From Amycolatopsis antarctica (GTDB lineage Bacteria; Actinomycetota; Actinomycetes; Mycobacteriales; Pseudonocardiaceae): a DNA stretch of 64,000 nt. The notes beneath the pieces are model-generated. The model did no database searches. It was not told the origin of the DNA and was given only the letters and a program-made list of their open reading frames with translations. The stretch lies in contig NZ_NKYE01000009.1 in NCBI RefSeq assembly GCF_002262875.1, forward strand, positions 1 to 64,000, written 5' to 3'. The position numbers were made by a program, and so were the translations under genes. Shown here one piece after another: positions 8,332-16,505 of this stretch; within the stretch, counting starts at the first letter, position 1; each line of letters begins with the position of its first letter.

Positions 8332-9564
8332 GTGACGGAACTGAAGGTGGACACCGAGCCCGGTGAGGTCGGCTTCGACGCGGACAGGCTCGGCCGGATC
8401 GACACGCACTTCCGCCACTACGTCGACGAGGGCAGGCTGCCCGGCTGGACGGTCGCGGTGACCCGGCACGGGCGGGTCGCGCACCTGAGCCACTACGGCC
8501 GCCGCGACACCGAGGCCGACCTTCCCGTCACCGAGGACACGCTGTGGCGCATCTACTCGATGACGAAACCGATCACCTCCGTCGCGGCGCTGATGCTGTA
8601 CGAACGCGGCGCCCTCCAGCTCACCGACCCGGTGTCGCGCTACATCCCCTCGTTCGCCGACGTCCGCGTCTACCAGGCGGGGTCCGCGCTCAACGCGGCC
8701 ACCGTCCCGGCCACCGAGCCGGTGCGCGTCTGGCATCTGCTCACCCACACCGCCGGGCTGACCTACGGCTTCCACCACGCGCACCCGGTGGACGAGATGT
8801 ACCGCACGGCGGGTTACGAGTTCGACGTGCCCGCCGGGACCGACCTGGCCGCCGCCTGCGACGGGTACGCCGCGCTGCCGCTGCTGTTCCAGCCGGGCAC
8901 CGAATGGAACTACTCGGTGGCCACCGACGTGCTGGGCCGGGTGGTGGAGGTGGCCTCCGGCATGCCGCTGGACCGGTTCTTCGCCGAGGAGATCTTCGCC
9001 CCGCTGGGCATGACCGACAGCGCGTTCTCCGTCGGCCCGGCCGATCTGCACCGCCTCGCCGCCCTGTACGTACCGGACCCGGCGGGTGGGCTGCGCCGCA
9101 ACCGGACGCTGGCGGAGGCCGCCACCTCGCCGCGTACGTATCTCAGCGGCGGCGGGGGTCTGGTGTCCACCGCCGCCGACTACCACCGGTTCACCCAGAT
9201 GCTGGCCAGGGGCGGTGAACTGGACGGCAGCAGGCTGCTGGGCAACCGAACCGTCCGGTACATGACCCGCAACCACCTTCCCGGCGGTGCGGACCTGGAG
9301 ACCGTGGGCCGGCCGATCTTCGCCGAGGCGACGTTCCCCGGCGTCGGCTTCGGCCTCGGCGTGTCCGTGGTGATCGACGAGACGCCGGGCAAGGTGCTGG
9401 CCAGCCGCGGCGAGTACGCCTGGGGCGGCCTGGCCAGCACGGCGTTCCAGATCGACCCGGCCGAGGGCACCACGGCGATGTTCTTCACCCAGCTCATGCC
9501 GTCGAGCACCTACCCCATCCGGCCGCAGTTGCGGACTCTGGTCAACCAGGCCCTGGTCGACTGA
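8332..9564 (+). CDS. Beta-lactamase-fold serine hydrolase (class C/esterase family)
   Basis: A 410-residue protein of the penicillin-binding/EstB esterase family, cytoplasmic as no signal peptide is visible. The nucleophile motif SxxK is S76-M-T-K79 (YSMTKPITS). The YxN position is Y194-S-V, the variant common in EstB-type esterases rather than true beta-lactamases. A HLLTHTAGL segment precedes it. The frame extends upstream, but a GGAGG ribosome site 7 nt before the GTG at 8332 sets the start. Likely a carboxylesterase; antibiotic hydrolysis is not implied. Confidence 0.85.
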   Translation: MTELKVDTEPGEVGFDADRLGRIDTHFRHYVDEGRLPGWTVAVTRHGRVAHLSHYGRRDTEADLPVTEDTLWRIYSMTKPITSVAALMLYERGALQLTDPVSRYIPSFADVRVYQAGSALNAATVPATEPVRVWHLLTHTAGLTYGFHHAHPVDEMYRTAGYEFDVPAGTDLAAACDGYAALPLLFQPGTEWNYSVATDVLGRVVEVASGMPLDRFFAEEIFAPLGMTDSAFSVGPADLHRLAALYVPDPAGGLRRNRTLAEAATSPRTYLSGGGGLVSTAADYHRFTQMLARGGELDGSRLLGNRTVRYMTRNHLPGGADLETVGRPIFAEATFPGVGFGLGVSVVIDETPGKVLASRGEYAWGGLASTAFQIDPAEGTTAMFFTQLMPSSTYPIRPQLRTLVNQALVD

Positions 9565-9680
9565 CACCGGCCCGCGCCGGAGGGAGAACCCGCTGCCGGC
9601 GCGGTTCTGCGGCATTCCGGTGACAGCCTGTGCTGTGACGCTGATCTGCTTCCCGATCGTCACCCGGCTGAGTTAATCTC

Positions 9681-9815
9681 TGGCCGGGGTCGCCGTGTGG
9701 CGACCTCTGCGAACCCGCCTGGGGGAAGCCGGTGAGACACCGGCGCTGACGCGCAGCCGTATGCGGCACCACGGATCGTTCCGGTCCGTGCTGATCCGTG
9801 AGCCGGAATGCCCAG
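9681..9815 (+). promoter_or_regulatory. Cobalamin riboswitch
   Basis: The leader has the class signature GGGGAAGCCGGTGAGAC, an ACCGGCGCTGACGCGCAGCC core (actinobacterial variant), a preceding hairpin GGTCGCC/GGCGACC at 9688-9705, and a terminal B12-box-like GAGCCGGAATGCCC near 9799-9812. It lies about 105 nt before the first gene of the ECF operon. It would shut the operon off when adenosyl/methylcobalamin is plentiful, the usual effect of this class. Boundaries are approximate. Confidence 0.85.
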
Positions 9816-9920
9816 CGGGATTCGCGGTCCGGTTCACTGTCGCGATTCGCAGTGCGGGCCCGAACGGCTCGTGCGCGGGCCGGTCCGGGCTGCGAGTCGC
9901 CGCCCGCGAAAGGCACCCGC

Positions 9921-10481
9921 ATGACTCGGCGCGCGCTCGCCCTGTTGCTTCCCCTGTTCGCCTCGGTCCTGGTGACCGCCACCCCGGCCGCGGCCACCCC
10001 GGCCGCCTCCCCGGCTGAAGCCACGCTCGCGTGGACCGAGGGCCCCTGCCCCGGGACCACCGGCGTCACCGTGGTCGCCGACCTCGCCGCCTTCCCCGGC
10101 GGTTCGGTCGTCCGCCGTTGCGACACCGGAACCCCGGCCACCGCGTTCGCCGCGCTGACAGACGTCGAGCTGGCCCCCGAGCACGGCACCGGGGAGGGCG
10201 AGACCGGACCGTACGAGTACCTGTGCCGGATCGACGCGCTGCCAGCCACCGCCGACGACTCCTGCGCCGGTTTCGCACCGGACGCGCCCTACTGGGCCTT
10301 CTGGGTACCGGACACCACGACCGCGAACTGGGGTTACGCCGAGGAGGGCGTCGATACCTACGCCCCGGCGGCCGGTGTCGTGCTGGGCTTCTCCTTCGGC
10401 GCGGGCACGGCCTCGGACCCGAACGAGATGAGCCTGACGCTGGCGCAGGCCAAGGACCCGAACTGGACCCCGGGTAGCTGA
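9921..10481 (+). CDS. SCO2322-family secreted protein (first copy)
   Basis: A 186-residue exported protein, first gene after the riboswitch. A signal peptide (MTRRALALLLPLF, cleavage near residue 25-30) precedes one small domain with TGVTVVADLAAF, six scattered cysteines and DAPYWAFWVP, then an ending GFSFGAG. The spacing YWxFWxx...W...G...GFSF resembles the DUF4430/beta domain of transcobalamin-type proteins, which grips cobalamin. That resemblance is my inference. The ATG has a GAAAGG site, and the stop overlaps the next start (TGATG). A related longer copy lies two genes downstream. Probably a surface factor assisting B12 uptake. Confidence 0.75.
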   Translation: MTRRALALLLPLFASVLVTATPAAATPAASPAEATLAWTEGPCPGTTGVTVVADLAAFPGGSVVRRCDTGTPATAFAALTDVELAPEHGTGEGETGPYEYLCRIDALPATADDSCAGFAPDAPYWAFWVPDTTTANWGYAEEGVDTYAPAAGVVLGFSFGAGTASDPNEMSLTLAQAKDPNWTPGS

Positions 10482-12016
10482 TGGGCTCGGTCACCGCCTT
10501 CTCGGCATACCGCGGCCGGATCCGCCCGCGTGCCGCCGTCGTACTGGCGGCGGCGCTGCTCGCGGGCGGATCCTCCGTTCCGCTGGCCGCTCCGGCGGCC
10601 GCGGAGGTGTCCGGCCAGGCCTCCGGTGCGGCCGTGTTCCTCGAACGCGAACTCACCCGGCTCGGTCACAGTTTTCCTTCCACCACACCGGGAACGGTGG
10701 ACGGCGGCCTGGTCGCCGACACCCTGATCGGCCTGCACGCCGCGGGCCGCACCGGGGAGACGTTCAGTGCCACCACGGACAAACTGCGCGGCACGTACTA
10801 CAGCGCCACCGTGCGCACCTCCGGTCTGACGGCCAAGTACCTGATGGTCGCCCGGCGAGCCGGGGTCGACCCGGCCGAGTGGGGCGTGGACTCGGCGAAG
10901 CAACCGGTCGACCTGGTCGCCCGGCTCGCCGGGACGCTGGACGAGGGTGGCCGCTACCGCAACCTCAACGCCGGGCCGTACGACCCGAAACGCGATCTCT
11001 CCAACGTCTTCTCCCAGTCGCTCGCGTTGATTGCGATGCACGAGCAGAATCCGGGAGCGGGCCAGGAGGCCGCGATCCGGTACCTGGTCCGTCAGCAGTG
11101 CCCCGGCGGCGGGTTCCGCGCCGCGCCCCCGTCCGCCGACGTCGGCTCGACGTGCACCTCGGCGGAGGCGAACGGCGGTGTCGACTACACCGCCATGGCC
11201 GTATGGGCCCTCGCGGAGACCGGCGGCGACCCCGCTGCCCTGCACGAAGGTCTCGACTGGCTCCGGGCGAACCAGCAGGACGACGGTGGCTTCGTCGCCG
11301 AGGGCGCGTCCAACGCCAACAGCACCGGCCTCGCCGCGCTCGCGCTGACCAAGGCGGGCGAGCGCGACGCCGCCGGTCGCGCCGCGGGCTGGATGGCCTC
11401 GGTGCAGGCGCCCGCCGACAGCGCGGAGCCCGCCGTGACCGGCGCGGTCGCCTACAACGCCGAGAAGTACCTCGAGATGACCAGGGATCCGGCCGCGTTC
11501 TGGTCCGGCACGTCCCGGCAGGACCAGCTCCGCCGGGCGACCGCCCAGGCCGTCCTCGGCCTGTCCGCGACCCCGCCCACCGACATCCCGGCCCCGCCCA
11601 CCGACGGGGACGGTGGCACACCCGGCCCCGCGCCGGGCGGTACGCCGCCCCCCGGAGGCGATGGCGCGGAGGTCACTCCCGAGACCAGGACCGCGGCCCT
11701 CGACGCGGCCTCGGTGAGCACCGCCGCCGCCACCGCGGCAGTCACCGCCGCGGCGAACCGGGCGGCGGCCGGGGCCGCGGTCGCCGCCCCGCCGCCCGCG
11801 GCGCCCCCGACGGTGCCCGCGCCCGGCATGCCCGCCGAGCGCGCGCCGGGTGGTGTGGAGTCCGTCGGCCGCGCCGATCCGCTGCCCGCGGCGGACGGCG
11901 GTTTCGGTGCCTTCCTGCGCGGCCCGTGGGGGATCGCCTCCTCGGTACTGCTCGGGTTCGCCGTCGCCGGAGCGGGATACTTCCTCGCGGTCCGCCGCCC
12001 GGGTGGCCGAGGGTGA
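10481..12016 (+). CDS. Surface alpha/alpha-toroid protein (prenyltransferase/squalene-cyclase-like repeats)
   Basis: 511 residues: a signal peptide (about 1-40), then an alpha/alpha toroid of about 290 residues with repeat hallmarks such as NQQDDGGFV, GGGF and SNANSTGLAALAL, a proline/alanine-rich wall-spanning linker (about 365-465), and a C-terminal membrane helix (WGIASSVLLGFAVAGAGYFLAV) with a basic tail. Animal intrinsic factor and transcobalamin use the same alpha/alpha barrel to bind B12. Its place in a B12-riboswitch operon makes a cobalamin-capture role likely, rather than terpene chemistry, since no catalytic DxDD motif is seen. LPAADGGF precedes the anchor helix. Confidence 0.75.
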   Translation: MGSVTAFSAYRGRIRPRAAVVLAAALLAGGSSVPLAAPAAAEVSGQASGAAVFLERELTRLGHSFPSTTPGTVDGGLVADTLIGLHAAGRTGETFSATTDKLRGTYYSATVRTSGLTAKYLMVARRAGVDPAEWGVDSAKQPVDLVARLAGTLDEGGRYRNLNAGPYDPKRDLSNVFSQSLALIAMHEQNPGAGQEAAIRYLVRQQCPGGGFRAAPPSADVGSTCTSAEANGGVDYTAMAVWALAETGGDPAALHEGLDWLRANQQDDGGFVAEGASNANSTGLAALALTKAGERDAAGRAAGWMASVQAPADSAEPAVTGAVAYNAEKYLEMTRDPAAFWSGTSRQDQLRRATAQAVLGLSATPPTDIPAPPTDGDGGTPGPAPGGTPPPGGDGAEVTPETRTAALDAASVSTAAATAAVTAAANRAAAGAAVAAPPPAAPPTVPAPGMPAERAPGGVESVGRADPLPAADGGFGAFLRGPWGIASSVLLGFAVAGAGYFLAVRRPGGRG

Positions 12017-12897
12017 CGCGGGAAACCCCTACGGGGCAAGGAATCCGGTCGGGCGCGATGCGGGGCCTCGTCGCGGTGGCGGTGCTGCTGGTGTCCTCGG
12101 CGCTGCCCGCGTCCGCGATCGACCGAGGGCGCGGCACCCCTGGTTACTGCGCCGACGCGAACGGCGTGACGGTCGTCGTCGACTTCCAGCGGCTCGGCGG
12201 GGACGTGGTCATCCGCTGTTCGCCGGGAGTGCAGGACAGCGGGCTGGCCGCGCTGCAGAACGCGGGCTTCGAGGTGTCGGGTACCGACCGCTGGGGCCCC
12301 GCGTTCGTGTGCAGGCTGGAGGGCAGGCCCGCCGCCGACACCGAACCGTGCATCGACACCCCGCCCGCCGACGCGTACTGGTCCTACTGGCACGCGCCCA
12401 ACGGCGGTGGCTGGACCAGCAGCCAGTACGGCCTGATGAACCGGACGCCACCGCCCGGCACCTTCGAGGGCTGGTCCTTCGCCGAGGACCGCGGCGAGAA
12501 CACCGGTGCGGCACCGCGTATCGCGCCGGTGCGGCCCGGTCAGCCGGTGGGGCCACCGCCGCCACCGGAGGCGCAGAACGGGGTCATCCCGGGGCGCGAG
12601 GGCCCGCCGCGGGATGACCAGCCGGAACCCGCACCGACGCAGGCGGCTCCGGACGCGCCGCCATCGGCACAGCCGGCATCCCCGATGGCAACCGCTCCGC
12701 CGTCCACCTCGGCGGCCGTGGAGGACCCGGTCGGCGGGGTGGCCCCGGGCGGTGTCGCCTGGACGGGCGGCGAGGCGCTGCCCGCGGCGGACACCGGCGG
12801 CTTCCCGTGGGGCGCCCTGATCGGCGGTCTCGGCGCACTCGTCCTCGGCAGTGCGGCGGGCATCCTCGCCCGGCGGCGCCGGCGTGCACGCTCCTAG
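12013..12897 (+). CDS. SCO2322-family surface protein with membrane anchor (second copy)
   Basis: 294 residues. The start is GTG at 12013, overlapping the previous stop (GTGA); an internal ATG at 12058 is possible and puts the signal peptide (MRGLVAVAVLLVSSALP) at the very end. The small domain (about residues 45-165) has NGVTVVVDFQRLGGDVVIRC, LAALQNAGF, ADAYWSYWHA and EGWSFAE. This pattern is strongly like a DUF4430 beta domain. A proline-rich stalk follows, then LPAADTGGF, a membrane helix and RRRRRARS. The first copy lacks this anchor. Likely the membrane-held partner handing ligand to the ECF importer. Confidence 0.78.
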   Translation: MTRETPTGQGIRSGAMRGLVAVAVLLVSSALPASAIDRGRGTPGYCADANGVTVVVDFQRLGGDVVIRCSPGVQDSGLAALQNAGFEVSGTDRWGPAFVCRLEGRPAADTEPCIDTPPADAYWSYWHAPNGGGWTSSQYGLMNRTPPPGTFEGWSFAEDRGENTGAAPRIAPVRPGQPVGPPPPPEAQNGVIPGREGPPRDDQPEPAPTQAAPDAPPSAQPASPMATAPPSTSAAVEDPVGGVAPGGVAWTGGEALPAADTGGFPWGALIGGLGALVLGSAAGILARRRRRARS

Positions 12898-13999
12898 GCC
12901 CCGCCCGGCCCGCGCCGTCCGGCTGCCGAGGGCGCTGCACCCGGCCGCGTGGTGGATCTGGGCGCTGGCGCTCGCCGCGGCGGCCAGCCGCACGACGAAC
13001 CCGATTCTGCTCGGCCTGATCATCGCGATCGTGCTGCTGGTGGTGACCGCCCGCCGATCGGACGCACCGTGGGCGCTGGCGTTCCGGCTCTACGTCTACG
13101 CCGCGATCTTCGTGGTGGTCATGCGAATCCTGTTCCGGATCCTGGTCGGCGGTCAGGACGGCGGGCACATCCTGTTCTCCCTCCCGGAGATCCCGCTGCC
13201 GGACTTCGCGGCTGGCATCACGCTGCTCGGCCCGACCTCCGCCGAGGAGCTGCTCGGCGGCTTCTACGACGGGCTGCGACTGGCGACCATGCTGCTGTGC
13301 GTCGGTGCGGCGAACGCGCTCGCCAACCCGAAGCGGCTGCTGAAGGCCGTACCGGGCGCGCTCTACGAGGTGGGCACGGCAGTCACCGTGGCACTGTCGG
13401 TGGCCCCCCAACTCGCCGAGAGTGTCCAGCGGGTGCGCAGGGCGAGGCGGCTGCGGGCGGGCAGGCAGCGCGGGATGCGGGCGCTGAAGGCCATCGTGAT
13501 CCCGGTGCTGGAGGACGCCGTCGACCGCTCGCTGATGCTGGCGGCGGCGATGGACTCCCGGGGTTACGGTCGTCGCGGGTACCTCCCGGTGCGGACGCGG
13601 CTGCTCACCGGCGGCTGCGTGCTGGCCGGGCTGCTCGGGGTGTGCGTGGGTGTCTACGGCGTACTCGACGGCACCTCGGGCGCTCTGGGCGTGCCGCTGC
13701 TGCTGGCCGGCCTCGTGCTCGCCACCGCGGGTTTCGTGCTGGGCGGCAGGCAGGTGCGGCGCAGCCGGTACCGGCCGGACCGCTGGCGGCTCGAGGAGAT
13801 CGCCGTCGTCGTGGCCGGGGTGGGCGCCTGCGCGCTGCTGTTCGTCACCGGCTCCATCGACCCGGCCGACCTGTATCCCTCGCTGAGCCCGTTGCGCTGG
13901 CCGGAACTGTCGCTGCCGCAGGCCGGGTCGCTGCTGCTCGGTGTCCTGCCCGCGTGGTGCGCGCCGCCGCCGGCCGATCTGGTGAAGGTACCCGCATGA
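12884..13999 (+). CDS. ECF transporter T component (CbiQ family)
   Basis: A 371-residue integral membrane protein. Five to six hydrophobic helices flank the cytoplasmic coupling segments, which carry the family signatures SVAPQLAESVQRVRRARRLR and LMLAAAMDSRGYGRRG (the ARG-type motifs that touch the ATPases). The GTG start overlaps the preceding gene by 14 nt, and the stop overlaps the ATPase start (ATGA). In ECF importers the T subunit links ATP hydrolysis to toppling of the S component. Dedicated to this operon because A and S genes follow directly. Confidence 0.9.
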   Translation: MHAPRPRPARAVRLPRALHPAAWWIWALALAAAASRTTNPILLGLIIAIVLLVVTARRSDAPWALAFRLYVYAAIFVVVMRILFRILVGGQDGGHILFSLPEIPLPDFAAGITLLGPTSAEELLGGFYDGLRLATMLLCVGAANALANPKRLLKAVPGALYEVGTAVTVALSVAPQLAESVQRVRRARRLRAGRQRGMRALKAIVIPVLEDAVDRSLMLAAAMDSRGYGRRGYLPVRTRLLTGGCVLAGLLGVCVGVYGVLDGTSGALGVPLLLAGLVLATAGFVLGGRQVRRSRYRPDRWRLEEIAVVVAGVGACALLFVTGSIDPADLYPSLSPLRWPELSLPQAGSLLLGVLPAWCAPPPADLVKVPA

Positions 14000-15627
14000 T
14001 CGAGTTCTCCCACGTGAGCGTCACCTATCCGGACGGGGACGGCCCCGTTCTGTCCGATGTGGACTTCGTGATCCCGGAGGGGGAGCTGTGCCTGGTGGCG
14101 GGGCGGACCGGTACCGGCAAGTCGACACTGCTCGGTGCCGTCAACGGTCTGGTGCCGCACTTCACCGGCGGGCATCTGCGCGGCAGCGTGCGGGTGGGCG
14201 GGCAGGACACCGCGCAGGCGCCGCCGCGTGAGTTCGCCGAACTCGTCGGCGTCGTCGGGCAGGACCCGCTGGCCGGTTTCGTCACCGACACCGTCGAGGA
14301 GGAACTGGCCTATGGCATGGAGCAGCTCGCCGTGCCCGCCGAGGTCATGCGCAAGCGGGTCGAGGAGACCCTGGACCTGCTCGGCATCGCGGAACTGCGT
14401 AACCGTCCACTGAGGACACTGTCCGGCGGGCAACAGCAGCGGGTCGCGATCGGCGCGGTGCTCACCGCGCACCCGGCCGTGCTCGTGCTGGACGAACCCA
14501 CGTCCGCGCTCGACCCCACCGCGGCCGAGGACGTGCTCTCCGCGATCACCCGCCTGGTGCACGATCTCGGCACCACGGTGGTCGTCGCGGAGCACCGGAT
14601 GGAACGGGTGGCCCAGTACGCCGACACGATGCTGTACCTGCCCGGCGACCGCACGGTCCGGTACGGCCCGCCTGCCGAGGTCCTGCGGACCTCCGAGGTC
14701 GCGCCGCCGATCGTCGAGCTGGGCAGGCTCGCGGGCTGGTCGCCGCTGCCGCTGTCGGTACGCGACGCCCGCCGGGTGGCCGGGCCGCTGCGCGAACGCC
14801 TCCGGGACGGTTCCGCCGCCGCCGGCATCCGCGGCGCCGCGGGAACCCCGCGGGCCCAGGGTGGCGAGGCCCTGGCGGCGAAGGACATCGTCGTGCGGTA
14901 CGGCGAGGTCATCGCCGTCCGCGGGGTGGAACTGCGACTTCGTCGCGGCCAGATCACCGCCATGATGGGGCGCAACGGTTCCGGGAAGTCCTCCCTGCTG
15001 TGGGCGCTGCGGGGAGGGCGGCGAGACGGCGGCTCGGTCACCGTGGACGGGGCCGATCCGCGTCGGCTCGGCGCCCGCCGGGCCCGTGAACTGGTCGGCC
15101 TGGTGCCGCAGACACCGGGGGACCTGCTGTACCTGAACACCGTGCGGGCCGAGTGCGCGCAGGCGGACGCCGAGTCCGGGGCCGAACCCGGATCCTGCCG
15201 CGCGCTGCTGGACCGGCTCACCCCCGGAGTCGACGGTGAGCGGCATCCGCGGGATCTGTCCGAGGGGCAGAAGCTCGCCCTGGTGCTGGCCGTCCAGCTC
15301 GCCGCCGCCCCGCCGGTGATGTTGCTCGACGAGCCGACCCGGGGACTGGATTACCACGCGAAACGAGAGTTCGCCGGTGTGCTCGCCGACCTCGCCGCCC
15401 GCGGGCACGCACTGGTCGTCGCGACACACGACGTCGAGTTCGTGGCGACGGCGGCCGACCGGGTGGTGGTGCTCGCCGAGGGCGAGATCGTCGCCGACGG
15501 CAGCACGCCGGAGGTCGTCGTCGCCTCCCCGGCCTTCGCCCCGCAGGTGGCGAAAGTGCTGGCACCACTGGAATTCCTCACCGTCGCCGAGGTCGGCGCT
15601 GCGCTCGAAACGGAGCCGGGCCGATGA
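13996..15627 (+). CDS. ECF transporter A component, two fused ATPase domains
   Basis: A 543-residue protein fusing both nucleotide-binding subunits that most ECF systems keep separate. Domain 1 has Walker A GRTGTGKST (about 36-44), signature LSGGQQQR and Walker B VLVLDEPTSALD. Domain 2 has Walker A GRNGSGKSS (about 325-333), a less canonical signature LSEGQKLA and Walker B VMLLDEPTRGLD, with a Q-loop VPQTPGDLLY. All catalytic elements appear intact. It powers the T/S subunits encoded on either side; the stop overlaps the next start (ATGA). Confidence 0.92.
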   Translation: MIEFSHVSVTYPDGDGPVLSDVDFVIPEGELCLVAGRTGTGKSTLLGAVNGLVPHFTGGHLRGSVRVGGQDTAQAPPREFAELVGVVGQDPLAGFVTDTVEEELAYGMEQLAVPAEVMRKRVEETLDLLGIAELRNRPLRTLSGGQQQRVAIGAVLTAHPAVLVLDEPTSALDPTAAEDVLSAITRLVHDLGTTVVVAEHRMERVAQYADTMLYLPGDRTVRYGPPAEVLRTSEVAPPIVELGRLAGWSPLPLSVRDARRVAGPLRERLRDGSAAAGIRGAAGTPRAQGGEALAAKDIVVRYGEVIAVRGVELRLRRGQITAMMGRNGSGKSSLLWALRGGRRDGGSVTVDGADPRRLGARRARELVGLVPQTPGDLLYLNTVRAECAQADAESGAEPGSCRALLDRLTPGVDGERHPRDLSEGQKLALVLAVQLAAAPPVMLLDEPTRGLDYHAKREFAGVLADLAARGHALVVATHDVEFVATAADRVVVLAEGEIVADGSTPEVVVASPAFAPQVAKVLAPLEFLTVAEVGAALETEPGR

Positions 15628-16505
15628 GCGAGCGCGGCTTCCTCGGCAACGCCGGGGCCATCCGCATCACCGCCCGGTCCGGGCTGGTGCTGACTGTCGC
15701 GGCCGTTCTCGGCATGGCGATGTTCCTCTGGCCCCTGTTCGCCGCCCCGTCCGCCGACGCGGGCGCACACGTCGCCGACGCGCCGTTCGTGTTCATGCTG
15801 ACGCTGCCCGTCCTCGTCCTGATCGTGCTCGCGGAACTGTCCGGTGGCGGGCTCGACTCCAAGGCGCTCGCCATGCTCGGCGTGCTCTCCGCGATCAACG
15901 CCGGACTGCGGCCGCTGGGCGCGGGCACGGCGGGCATCGAGACGGTGTTCTTCCTGCTGGTGCTGGCGGGCCGGGTGTTCGGGCCCGGATTCGGCTTCGT
16001 GCTCGGCTCCACGTCGTTGTTCGCCTCGGCACTGCTCACCGCGGGCGTCGGGCCGTGGCTGCCGTTCCAGATGCTCTCGTCCTCACTGATCGGACTCGGC
16101 GCGGGCCTGCTGCCGAGACGGCCCCGCGGCCGGTCCGAGATCGCGATGCTCGCCCTCTACGGCGTGCTGGCCGCGTACTTCTTCGGGTTCGTGATGAACA
16201 TGTACTCCTGGCCGTTCCTCGCCGGGACCGATCTGGCCGGCGACACCGGCGGTCTCGGGTTCGTTCCGGGCGCCCCGCTCGGCGAGAACCTGCACCGGTT
16301 CTTCGTGTACTCGCTGCTGACCTCGACGCTGGGCTGGGACACCGGCCGGGCGCTGACCAACCTGGCGGCCATCCTGCTCGTCGGGCCCGCCATCCTGGCC
16401 ACCCTGCGCCGCGCCGTGCGCAGGGCCGCGTTCGGCGCCCCGGTGACCTTCGACCCGGAGGGCCCGGCGATCTCAGCCCCCTCAGCCCACCGTCCGCCGC
16501 GCTGA
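15624..16505 (+). CDS. ECF transporter S component (cobalamin, inferred)
   Basis: A 293-residue membrane protein with about six to seven helices. It is the substrate-binding subunit: LSAINAGLRPLGAGTAGIET and AGRVFGPGFGFVLGSTSLF are typical of the large S proteins found beside CbiQ in actinobacteria. The B12 riboswitch and the transcobalamin-like surface proteins make cobalamin the expected ligand (compare CbrT). The last 24 nt overlap the end of the convergent FecCD permease gene, an unusually tight junction of the B12 and iron units. Confidence 0.8.
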   Translation: MSERGFLGNAGAIRITARSGLVLTVAAVLGMAMFLWPLFAAPSADAGAHVADAPFVFMLTLPVLVLIVLAELSGGGLDSKALAMLGVLSAINAGLRPLGAGTAGIETVFFLLVLAGRVFGPGFGFVLGSTSLFASALLTAGVGPWLPFQMLSSSLIGLGAGLLPRRPRGRSEIAMLALYGVLAAYFFGFVMNMYSWPFLAGTDLAGDTGGLGFVPGAPLGENLHRFFVYSLLTSTLGWDTGRALTNLAAILLVGPAILATLRRAVRRAAFGAPVTFDPEGPAISAPSAHRPPR

